DNA of 64,000 nucleotides from Deltaproteobacteria bacterium (GTDB lineage Bacteria > Desulfobacterota > Binatia > HRBIN30 > CADEER01): the NCBI GenBank assembly GCA_029262455.1, contig JAJCZJ010000085.1, positions 56,353 through 120,352 of the forward strand, written 5' to 3'. The notes under the pieces are model-generated. The model saw only the letters and a program-made list of their open reading frames with translations. It did no database searches and was not told the origin of the DNA. A program made the position numbers and the translations under genes. Shown here piece after piece: positions 35,931 through 43,865 of the stretch (position 1 is its first letter; every line of letters starts with the position of its first letter).

Positions 35931-36158
35931 ATGAACATCACCCTATCAATTGACGAAAAAGTAGTCCGAGGTGCGCGCAAAGCCGCCCGCGCAATGGGGC
36001 TGAGCCTAAACGAACTCGTCCGAGCGTATTTGCGCTCGATCGCAACGCCCGGCTCAGCGGAGCAAGACATCGAAGAGCTGCGAAGTCTCAGCTTGGCCTC
36101 GAAGAGTCGATCGAATGGGTGGCGTTTCAACCGTGACGAACTCCATGAGCGTTCGTAG
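35931..36158 (+). CDS. Ribbon-helix-helix-type antitoxin
   Basis: A 75-residue protein starting MNITLSIDEKVVRGARKAARAMGLSLNELVRAYL, the pattern of a ribbon-helix-helix DNA-binding domain (DUF6364/Arc-like) with a basic, Trp-containing tail that would contact the toxin. The ATG at 35931 is preferred over an in-frame upstream GTG-type start because the promoter -10 ends just ahead of it. Its 3' end overlaps the start of the PIN gene, as usual in type II TA pairs. Confidence 0.75.
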   Translation: MNITLSIDEKVVRGARKAARAMGLSLNELVRAYLRSIATPGSAEQDIEELRSLSLASKSRSNGWRFNRDELHERS

Positions 36159-36573
36159 CTTCATCGACACCAGTATTCTGATCTACACAGACGACGCTAG
36201 AGCATCCGACAAGCAAGCCATCGCCCTCAACTTGATCGGTGAACTCCGACAAAACGGGAGCGGTGTTCTATCAACCCAGGTCCTGCAAGAATACTTCGTA
36301 GCCGCAACCCGCAAACTGCAGGTGCCCGCCGAGACAGCGCGGCGCAAAGTCGAAATCTTTTCAAATCTCGGAGTCGTTCAAATCCAACTGGATTCGATCC
36401 TCGGAGCAATCGATCTGCACCGGCTACACCATCTATCGTTTTGGGACGCCCTGATTTTGAAAGCTGCTATCGACAGCGGCTGTCGTACTCTCGTCACTGA
36501 AGACCTTCAGCATGGCCAATCAATCGCGGGCGTGGAAATTAGAAACCCGTTCGTCGAATCCCCGGACGCCTAA
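36145..36573 (+). CDS. PIN-domain toxin
   Basis: A 142-residue PIN-domain protein. SFIDTSILIYTDD (first Asp), LQEYFVAATRKL (Glu), SFWDALILKAA (Asp) and LVTEDLQHG (final acidic pair) give the expected nuclease site. ATG at 36145 is chosen, overlapping the antitoxin gene by 14 bases; starts at 36115 or 36133 are also in frame. It should be an endoribonuclease held in check by the upstream ribbon-helix-helix protein. Confidence 0.78.
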   Translation: MSVRSFIDTSILIYTDDARASDKQAIALNLIGELRQNGSGVLSTQVLQEYFVAATRKLQVPAETARRKVEIFSNLGVVQIQLDSILGAIDLHRLHHLSFWDALILKAAIDSGCRTLVTEDLQHGQSIAGVEIRNPFVESPDA

Positions 36574-36585
36574 CCATCCTTCACG

Positions 36586-37365
36586 CTACGGGTGTTGGCT
36601 ACTGACCGCCACTACCTCGCCGGTCATGTAGGTCGAGTAGTCGCTCGCCAGGAAGACCATCACGTTCGCAACTTCCCACGGCTCGGCGGCGCGGCCGAAG
36701 GCTTCTCGCCCGACCAGCTCCTCGAGCAATCCGTCGGGCGTCACCTTTTCCAGAAACTTGTGCATCGCCAGGCTCGGCGCGACGCAATTGATGCGCACCC
36801 CGGCTTCGGCCGCTTCCATCGCCGCACAGCGAGTCAGCGCCATGACGCCTGCCTTGGCGGCGGCGTAGTGCGCCTGCCCGGGCTGTGCACGCCATCCGAG
36901 GACCGAAGCGTTGTTGACGATCACGCCGCTTTTGCGCGGCATCATGTGACGCATCGCCGCACGCGTCATCCGAAACGTCCCATTCAATGTGACGTCGAGA
37001 ACGACGTTCCACTGATCGTCCGTCATATCGACCAGAGGCGCAAAACCACCGAGCCCGGCGTTGTTGATCAGCACATCGACATGCCCGAGCTCGTCCGAGG
37101 CCGCCGCCCAGAGGGCCTGCACATCCTCCTCTTTCGAGACGTTGCACAAACAACTCGCGACCGCGTGTTCCGATACCGCGGCCACACCGTCCACTGCCTC
37201 AACCAGGCGGCGTTCGTGAATATCGCTGATCATCACCCGCGCGCCTTCTTCGGCGCAGCGCTTGGCAACGGAAAAACCAATCCCAGTCCCCGCCGCCGCG
37301 GTGATCAACACATTCTTCCCAGCAAGAAGATTCTTGCCCGTCGGATACTCTGGTGCCTGCTGCAT
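36586..37365 (-). CDS. ipdF: IpdF-like short-chain dehydrogenase
   Basis: A 259-residue SDR with an unusual nucleotide-binding motif TAAAGTGIGFSVAKRC followed by ISDIHERRL; both match mycobacterial IpdF as I recall it rather than ordinary FabG (TGxxxGIG). NNAG, NNASVLG and YAAAKAG supply the rest of the active site. IpdF oxidises the ring hydroxyl of the hydrindane propionyl/carboxyl-CoA intermediate ahead of IpdC. It is last in a minus-strand operon after fadE30, separated by a 200-base repeat-bearing spacer. This gene completes the ipdA/B/C/F set split between two loci. Confidence 0.82.
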   Translation of the reverse strand: MQQAPEYPTGKNLLAGKNVLITAAAGTGIGFSVAKRCAEEGARVMISDIHERRLVEAVDGVAAVSEHAVASCLCNVSKEEDVQALWAAASDELGHVDVLINNAGLGGFAPLVDMTDDQWNVVLDVTLNGTFRMTRAAMRHMMPRKSGVIVNNASVLGWRAQPGQAHYAAAKAGVMALTRCAAMEAAEAGVRINCVAPSLAMHKFLEKVTPDGLLEELVGREAFGRAAEPWEVANVMVFLASDYSTYMTGEVVAVSSQHP

Positions 37366-37384
37366 GAGTTACTTCTCCATTCCT

Positions 37385-37560
37385 TCCCAGGTTTCGAAAG
37401 GATTCCCCTCCCCGCCGGGAGAGTGTCGGTTAACGCGCCCGCTGAGGTCTTCCAAGGAATCCAAAACAGTTCCCCCTCTCCCCCCGGGAGAGGAGTATTG
37501 TTTGGGCTGCGCCCTCCATTTTGACTTTCGACACACTCCCAGGGAGAGAAGCGGCAGGGT
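37385..37560. repeat. Intergenic repeat related to family A
   Basis: Between fadE30 and ipdF. It contains two CCCCTCYCCCCGGGAGAG-type hairpins and a GGGCTGCGCCCTCC stretch resembling the hairpin-rich core of family A, but lacks the flanks that define the three long copies. Confidence 0.5.
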
Positions 37561-37567
37561 GAGGACG

Positions 37568-38758
37568 CTACTTCGCCACCCGCGGCTCACGCGGCAATCC
37601 CAATGCCCGCTCGCCAATAATGTTGCGTTGAATCTGATTCGTCCCCGCATAAATCGTGTCGGAACGCGAAAACAAATACATCCGCTGCAGCTTCGACAAC
37701 TGGTACGGGTCGCCTTCGGTAACCTCCGAGGCTGCCCCCAATACATCCATCGCCAGCTTGCCGAGGCTGCGATGCCAAGTCGCCCAATACAGCTTCGTGA
37801 TCATCCCTTCACGGCTCAGCTCGTCACCATCGATCGCATTGCTCAGGACGCGCAACGTATTGAATCGCATGATGCGCAATCCGACCCAGGCGTCCGCCAG
37901 TCGTTGTCGCATGACCGGGTCATCGGCCGCCCCATTGCGCTCGGCAATCTCAAAGACCTCGTCGAGCTCGTTCTCAAAGTGCAGCTGTTGGCCGAGGGTC
38001 GACGCACCGCGTTCGAAAGCCAAGGTCCCCATCGCGATCTTCCAACCACCGTTGACGTCGCCGACGACGTTCGCTGCATCCGCGCGAGCATCCTCGAAGA
38101 AGACTTCACTAAACTCCGAGTCTCCCGTCATCTGCTCGATCGGTCGGATCTCGACGCCTGGCTGCTTCATCGGTACCAGGATGTACGACAATGACCGGTG
38201 ACTCTGCCCGTCCGGATCGGTCCGGCAGATCACGAAACTCCAGTCCGACCACTGCGCCAGCGACGTCCAAACCTTTTGACCGTTGATGACCCACTGATCG
38301 CCGTCGAGAACCGCCTTGGTCTGTACGTTGGCCAGATCGGAGCCGGCATTGGGCTCAGAGTAGCCTTGGCACCAGAGCTCCTCGCCGCTGACAATTCCCG
38401 GCAGGAATCGCTGCTTCTGTTCGTCCGTGCCAAATGCGATCAGCGTCGGGCCGAGCAACGTCTCGCCAATGTGCCCGACGCGTCCGGGCCCGCCGGCTCG
38501 CGCGTACTCTTCGAAGAAGATCACCTGCTGCATCAGGGACAGGTCGCGACCACCGTGCTCTTTCGGCCAACTGACACAGGTCCAACCGCCCTCGCCAAGC
38601 TTCTTCTCCCACGCGCGACGCTCTTCGAACATCGAGTGCTCGTCACCCGGACCGCCACGCCCTTTGACCGCGGCAAACTCGCCCGTGAGATGATCGGCCA
38701 TCCAACCCGACACCTCTTTGCGGAACGCCTCGTCTTCCTCGGTAAATCTAAGGTCCAT
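37568..38758 (-). CDS. fadE30: FadE30-like acyl-CoA dehydrogenase
   Basis: A 396-residue ACAD. The N-terminal SGWMADHLTGEFAAVKGRGG, CQGYSEPNAGSDLA, AFERGASTLGQQ and SDTIYAGTNQIQRNIIGERALGLPRE blocks align closely with mycobacterial FadE30 as I recall it. FadE30 dehydrogenates the propionyl-CoA side chain of the hydrindane (HIP-CoA) remaining after A/B-ring loss, which begins C/D-ring degradation. ATG at 38758 follows TTGGAGG; the longer frame to 38830 adds an unrelated leader. It lies 62 bases after the double CoA-transferase gene in the same operon. Confidence 0.85.
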   Translation of the reverse strand: MDLRFTEEDEAFRKEVSGWMADHLTGEFAAVKGRGGPGDEHSMFEERRAWEKKLGEGGWTCVSWPKEHGGRDLSLMQQVIFFEEYARAGGPGRVGHIGETLLGPTLIAFGTDEQKQRFLPGIVSGEELWCQGYSEPNAGSDLANVQTKAVLDGDQWVINGQKVWTSLAQWSDWSFVICRTDPDGQSHRSLSYILVPMKQPGVEIRPIEQMTGDSEFSEVFFEDARADAANVVGDVNGGWKIAMGTLAFERGASTLGQQLHFENELDEVFEIAERNGAADDPVMRQRLADAWVGLRIMRFNTLRVLSNAIDGDELSREGMITKLYWATWHRSLGKLAMDVLGAASEVTEGDPYQLSKLQRMYLFSRSDTIYAGTNQIQRNIIGERALGLPREPRVAK

Positions 38759-38820
38759 CGTCCTCCAAACTATATCCTTATTCGGGCGCGACCCAAGGCC
38801 CCCGACGACTAGGCGAGCGG

Positions 38821-41253
38821 CTACAGCCAATCCTCTTCTTCGACCGCTCCCAGGGCGACGTATCGTGTGTATTCTTCTTCGCTCAGGCCCACGACGCCGA
38901 TCAGAACGTTACGGTTGTCAGCACCAATCGCGCGGCCTGCGAACATAGTTTCGCCCGGATTGACCGTCAGCCCGGTGGGAATGCCGTCGGCGATGACGTC
39001 TCCTTTGACCTCGTGGGCAATCGTCTCGAAGAAGCCACGTTCGCGTAGATGCTCGTCGTGTTCGAACTTGTCCGCCGCCGTCTGCACCACTCCCGCCGCA
39101 ACACCGGCAGCCTGCAGCCGTTGCATGACCTCGTACGGGTCGAGTGCGGCCGTCCACTTTTCGATTTCGATTGTCAGCGTCTCGGCGGCAGCTTGGCGCC
39201 CACTCAACGTTACGAGGCTGCTGTCCGCGGCCAGGTCCGGTCGTCCCATGACCTCGCACAACGATCGCCACTCCGTATCGTCAAAGACGGCAATCGCGCA
39301 CCAACGATCTTCACCGAGGCATCGGTAGCAACCGTGCGGTGCCGCCTGCAACGACCCGTTACCGAGCTTTGCCGGGGCCCGACCCGTCGCAAGAGTCTCC
39401 ATCACCAATTCGCCGACGACAGCGATCGAAGCTTCCAGCTGGGAGAGGTTTACCGTCTCTCCCTCACCGGTTCGCCGGCGTCGATCCAGGCACGCGAGAA
39501 CCGCTACTAGACCGTGCAGCGCGCTCAGCGAGTCCGGATAGGCATACTGTGTCATCGTGCAGTCGCGTCCGGGAAACCCGGTCAATCGACTGAGGCCTGA
39601 GACCGCTTCGATGTTCGGCCCCCAGGTGACGTAGTCTTTGCACGGTCCGCTGTCACCAAAGCCGGTGGTCGAAAACAAGATTGCGTCGGGGTTCGCCTGG
39701 CGCAATTTCTCATCGGATAAACCGAGCTTGTCCATCACTCCGGTGGCGTAGTTTTCGATCACCACGTCAGCCTGCGCGACCAATCTCAGAGCGAGCTCGA
39801 CACCTTCGTGTTTCGTGAGATCGAGTGCCACGCAGCGTTTGCCGGCGTTCCAGTCCGTGAGCCACGGCGACAGCTGCGTCTGCGCCCCGGCCTGGCGCAT
39901 TTCCGGGGCAATGTACTGCCGTGTCACGTCCGGTCGCTCATTGGACTCGACCTTGATCACGTCGGCACCGTGATACGCCATGAAACGCCCGATCCAGGGA
40001 CCAGCCATGCCGGCAGTGAACTCGACGACGCGAATCCCATCGAGCGCCGGCGCATCGGGCTCAGCCGTCGAGGGTGGCGGGCTCTCGGGCCGTTCGACGC
40101 CCCAAAGCGAAGTCTGATGCATTCCAAGCGGCACCACCGGCTCGGAGACTCGAAACGGAGTCGTCGCGAAGCGATACGGTTCCATCGGATATTGTACATC
40201 CGTGTCGTCTTGATCGACATCAACGAAGAAGCCGCGGTCGCGCAAATGGGGATCGACGACCACATCGGTCACCGAGTTCACCGGAGTAAACGCCAGATGC
40301 CGACGCTGCCCCTCGTGGTACATCTCAGCGACCGTGTGCCGGCTCGTCAGCTCGCCGACGAAGTGATCGATCAGCACCCGATGTTCGAGACGGTTCGCCG
40401 ACGGACCCTCGAAGATCGGGTCCAGGATCGCCGACTCGCCGGTCGTCTCGTGAATCCAACCAGCCAGCGCGCGCCAGTGCGCCGGACGGTTCACCATGAG
40501 ATAAATCGAACCGTCGCGACACCGATAAGATCCCGACGGAATCGAAGCGAACAGACCGCTCCCCATACGCCGCGGCACGATGCCGTCTTCGCGCCATTTG
40601 CCAATGCCGGTGACGTGGGCGACCGCGCAAACCACCTCCTGGATCGAGATGTCGACGCGCTGGCCGCGGCCACTCGCGCCGGCGTGCAACATGGCGAGGA
40701 TCGAACTGGCCGCCGCGCAAGTCGAGGCCATGACGTGCGCGTGCGCCCCGCGCAACGTAACCGGTGGATCATCCGCCGCGCCGGTGACGTACGCGACGCC
40801 GCCCATTGCGTTGGCAATCAGATCGCAAGACTTAAAATCCCGGTGCGGGCCGCACTGACCAAAGCCCGTGATCGAAGTGACGACCAATTTCGGATTCGCT
40901 TCGAGCAGAGTATCGAGATCGAGCCCCAGCGCGTCGAGGGTTCCCGGTGCAAACGACTCAACGACGAGATCGGCATCGCGGCATAGCTCGACAAAGCGTT
41001 CGCGTTCCTCGGCAACCTTGAGATCGAGGACCAGGCTACGCTTGCCGGCATTGCGGTAGAGAAAGCCAAAACTATCCGCCGCACCGGACCTTGCACCCTG
41101 CCAGCGCGGCTCGGCAAAGCGTCCGGGATCGCCACCCGGCGCTTCGATCTTGACCACCTCGGCACCCAAATCTGCCAAGAGCTTGCCACAATATGAGCCA
41201 CTTTCATCCGCGAGCTCGAGTACGCGCCGGCCCGCCAGAACACCAACCGACAT
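38821..41253 (-). CDS. Tandem-fused class III CoA-transferase (two CaiB domains)
   Basis: About 810 residues holding two complete CaiB-like domains (roughly 1-395 and 405-810), joined by a Pro/Ser-rich linker. The first half keeps the catalytic Asp in SCDLIANAMGG; the same place in the second half reads TWGPNIEAVSG, without Asp. This suggests an obligate pseudo-heterodimer with one active site, although subunit swapping in the interlocked fold could move it. First gene of the minus-strand operon with fadE30 and ipdF, just past operator site 2. The start at 41253 avoids the operator; an in-frame ATG at 41304 lies next to the palindrome and is less likely. Confidence 0.8.
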   Translation of the reverse strand: MSVGVLAGRRVLELADESGSYCGKLLADLGAEVVKIEAPGGDPGRFAEPRWQGARSGAADSFGFLYRNAGKRSLVLDLKVAEERERFVELCRDADLVVESFAPGTLDALGLDLDTLLEANPKLVVTSITGFGQCGPHRDFKSCDLIANAMGGVAYVTGAADDPPVTLRGAHAHVMASTCAAASSILAMLHAGASGRGQRVDISIQEVVCAVAHVTGIGKWREDGIVPRRMGSGLFASIPSGSYRCRDGSIYLMVNRPAHWRALAGWIHETTGESAILDPIFEGPSANRLEHRVLIDHFVGELTSRHTVAEMYHEGQRRHLAFTPVNSVTDVVVDPHLRDRGFFVDVDQDDTDVQYPMEPYRFATTPFRVSEPVVPLGMHQTSLWGVERPESPPPSTAEPDAPALDGIRVVEFTAGMAGPWIGRFMAYHGADVIKVESNERPDVTRQYIAPEMRQAGAQTQLSPWLTDWNAGKRCVALDLTKHEGVELALRLVAQADVVIENYATGVMDKLGLSDEKLRQANPDAILFSTTGFGDSGPCKDYVTWGPNIEAVSGLSRLTGFPGRDCTMTQYAYPDSLSALHGLVAVLACLDRRRRTGEGETVNLSQLEASIAVVGELVMETLATGRAPAKLGNGSLQAAPHGCYRCLGEDRWCAIAVFDDTEWRSLCEVMGRPDLAADSSLVTLSGRQAAAETLTIEIEKWTAALDPYEVMQRLQAAGVAAGVVQTAADKFEHDEHLRERGFFETIAHEVKGDVIADGIPTGLTVNPGETMFAGRAIGADNRNVLIGVVGLSEEEYTRYVALGAVEEEDWL

Positions 41254-41286
41254 TTTCAGACCATATCCACCACCACCCCATCTTGA

Positions 41287-41300
41287 CAAACGGTCGTTTG
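41287..41300. promoter_or_regulatory. Inverted-repeat operator, site 2 (divergent promoter region)
   Basis: Perfect CAAACG-GT-CGTTTG palindrome between the double CoA-transferase operon (minus) and the KstD-like gene (plus). A TTGACA (41283-41288) overlaps its left arm on the + strand, so one bound repressor could block both directions. Same motif as sites 1, 3 and 4. Confidence 0.72.
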
Positions 41301-41394
41301 GCATGGGAACTCTTGCGGCCTATCGGGAAACTTTTCGTCTCGCTAAATCAAGGCAAATCGGGCTACACAGGACCTCAGGAAGGTGTGGTGACTT

Positions 41395-43125
41395 ATGGCT
41401 GATTCCTCTGGCTGGGATCACAGCGTAGACATTCTCGTCGTCGGCTCCGGCGCTGGCGCCATGACGACAGGAATCTATGCCCACGACCACGGATTGAGCG
41501 CACTCTTGATCGAAAAAACCGATCAATACGGCGGATCGTCTGCCATGTCGGGCGGTTCTCTTTGGGTACCCAACAACCACCTGATGGAAGCCTCAGGCGT
41601 CAGCGATTCACGCGAGGAGGCACTGAAATACCTGAAGCACATCACCCGCGGCGAAGTGCCCGACGCCAAGCTCGAAACCTACGTCGACGTCGCGCCGGAG
41701 ATGTTGAAGTACCTGACCGACAAGACCCAGCTCAAGCTGATTTGCATGCCGAAGTATGCCGACTACTATCCAGAATCGCCCGGCGGGAAACCCGGTGCTC
41801 GATCGTGCGAGGCGGATCATTTCGACGCCAAGCTGTTGGAAGACGAATTCGAAAAGCAGCGCCCGCCAGCTCCGCAAGAGCTGGTAATGAACCGCATGTC
41901 GATGACCGCGACCGAGGCGCGCACCATTCTCACCGGCGCACCCGGCTGGATCAGCATGACCGTCAAGATGATGCTCCGCTATTGGCTCGATCCCAGCTGG
42001 CGTATGCGGACGACGCGCGACCGCACCCTGTCTCTCGGCAACGCCCTGATCGCCATGTTGCGTCGTTCGATGATGGACCGCGACATTCCGCTGTGGCTGA
42101 ACACGCCGGCGAAAGAACTGATCGTCGAGAACGGCGCCGTCGTCGGCATTCTCGCCGAACGCGACGGCCAACCGATCCGAATCAAGGGCGAGAGGGGCGT
42201 CGTGCTTGCCGCCGGCGGCTTCGAGAGCAACGCCGCGATGCGCAAGAAGTACCTTCCGAATCCGACCGAGGCCGGTTGGACCGTGGCGAACCCGGGCAAC
42301 ACCGGCGAGGTCATCAACATGGGCATGGAGCTCGGAGCCGCTGTCGACCTCATGGACGACGCCTGGTGGGGTCCGACGACCGTCGTCCCCGACGAAGACC
42401 GCGCACGCATGTTGGTCGTCGAGAAAGGTTTGCCCGGCTCGGTCTTCGTGAACAAACGCGGCGAGCGTTTCATGAACGAGGCCATGCCCTACAACGACAT
42501 CTGCAAGGCGATGTACGAGAACCACTCGGAAGAATCACCGTCAGTCCCCTGCTACATGGTCTTCGACGCCACCTATCGCAAAAAGTATCCCTGCGGCCCG
42601 ATGCTCCCAGGTGCGCAGCAACCGGATTTCTTCCTACCGAAGAAGCTGACCGAAACGCGTTACCTGAAGAAGGCAGACAACCTTGACGACCTCGCCCGGC
42701 AGCTCGGCGTCGACGCGGAGAATCTCAAGAAGACGGTTGCACAGATGAACGAGTACGCGAAGACCGGCAAGGACCCCGACTTCCAGCGCGGAGAGAGTGT
42801 CTTCGATCAATACTACGGAGACGCCAACGTCAAACCGAACTCCTGCCTCGCGCCGATCGAGACGGCACCGTACTACGGTATCGTCGTCTATGCCGGCGAC
42901 CTCGGCACCAAGGGCGGCCTGCGCACGGACGAAGCCGCCCGCGTCCTCAAAGAATCGGGCGAGGCCATCCCCGGCCTCTACGCGATCGGCAACTGCTCGG
43001 CGTCAGTGATGGGCCGAACCTACCCAGGCGCTGGCGGCACCATCGCCCCGGCGATGACGTTCGGCTACATCGTCGCCCGCGACCTGGCCAGCGCCGCAAT
43101 CGCAGAACAGAAGGCCAGCGCTTAA
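41395..43125 (+). CDS. kstD: 3-Ketosteroid dehydrogenase-like flavoprotein (KstD family)
   Basis: A 576-residue FAD enzyme of the fumarate reductase/KstD family. The N-terminal FAD motif DILVVGSGAGAMTTG (about residues 12-26), the KTDQYGGSSAMSGG block, and the C-terminal APYYGIVVYAGDLGTKGGL with a catalytic-type Tyr, then YPGAGGTIAPAMTFGYIVARDL, all fit 3-oxosteroid 1- or 4-dehydrogenases. It would place a double bond in steroid ring A (or act on a related 3-keto substrate), feeding ring-B opening. Start ATG at 41395 has AGGAAGG upstream. Divergent from the CoA-transferase operon across operator site 2. Confidence 0.8.
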   Translation: MADSSGWDHSVDILVVGSGAGAMTTGIYAHDHGLSALLIEKTDQYGGSSAMSGGSLWVPNNHLMEASGVSDSREEALKYLKHITRGEVPDAKLETYVDVAPEMLKYLTDKTQLKLICMPKYADYYPESPGGKPGARSCEADHFDAKLLEDEFEKQRPPAPQELVMNRMSMTATEARTILTGAPGWISMTVKMMLRYWLDPSWRMRTTRDRTLSLGNALIAMLRRSMMDRDIPLWLNTPAKELIVENGAVVGILAERDGQPIRIKGERGVVLAAGGFESNAAMRKKYLPNPTEAGWTVANPGNTGEVINMGMELGAAVDLMDDAWWGPTTVVPDEDRARMLVVEKGLPGSVFVNKRGERFMNEAMPYNDICKAMYENHSEESPSVPCYMVFDATYRKKYPCGPMLPGAQQPDFFLPKKLTETRYLKKADNLDDLARQLGVDAENLKKTVAQMNEYAKTGKDPDFQRGESVFDQYYGDANVKPNSCLAPIETAPYYGIVVYAGDLGTKGGLRTDEAARVLKESGEAIPGLYAIGNCSASVMGRTYPGAGGTIAPAMTFGYIVARDLASAAIAEQKASA

Positions 43126-43345
43126 CAGCCCGTTGAAAAACAGGACACGCGCTGCAAATGGTCGTTGAGCGCCATGGCTGCGTTGCGAAATCCTCAACAA
43201 AAGTCCCGACTTGCCTCCCACCTCCGCCAAAGGCTTTGGTGGACAGGCCGGCTTCGCGCCTTGCCCTGACGCTCAAATCCTCATTTTCGCTTGCGCGCCT
43301 GTTTGTCAACGGAGCAAAGCCAGGCAAGTCGTTGTTTTCTGGATC

Positions 43346-43665
43346 TGCGTAGCAAAGATCTCGTTTCTGGTCGGCGCGCGAGGAGCCGATCAGAGAAAAC
43401 CGGACCCGCTACGCGGCTCGGGCGGAGCCTCGCCCTCCATTTTTCTCGCTACACCTCCACCGACATCAACAACGAGCGCAGCGAGCGCCACCCTCAGCCT
43501 TAGCCTTTCTTCGCGATCTGCGTTCATCGGCGTTCATCCGCGGTTTGATTAACGGCCAGTGGCTGGTCCGCGTTCATCCGTGGCCAAGTTCATCGTCCGC
43601 ATTACCAGCGTTCACCTGCGTTCATCCGCGGTTTTGGTTCCGGCCGCTGGCCGGCTGGGTCCATC
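43346..43665. repeat. Dispersed repeat family B, copy 2
   Basis: The gap 43126-43865 (740 bases) has no credible gene. Its centre matches repeat B copy 1, including the CTACGCGGCTCGGGCGGAGC segment and several GTTCATCCG units; the first 80 bases after the kstD stop contain a CCGTTGAAAAACAGG-type motif also seen in reverse near 13445. The last 200 bases hold the upstream region of the TonB receptor gene. Confidence 0.72.
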
Positions 43666-43865
43666 GGCCTCATCCGCGGATAAAATCTCTTTGCAGCCAG
43701 GTAAGGTGAGCTACTGAGTAAAACATCTCGACAATACACGAGGTTCCCCTCGCAACCCTTTAGAATTATTCGTTTGACTATCTCCTCCACCCCCTGCTAT
43801 TTCCCAAAATATCAGTTCGTGTTTTAGACTGCTGCTGAGTACGTGAGTGGTGTGGGGAGGTGGGT

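Noticed and set aside
36592..37524. 310-codon open frame antisense to ipdF
   Set aside because: IpdF motifs on the minus strand are unambiguous; the antisense translation is compositionally biased.
43764..43778. Possible fifth copy of the CAAACG-N2-CGTTTG operator before the TonB receptor
   Set aside because: Only the right half-site CGTTTGAC is present; the left arm does not match.
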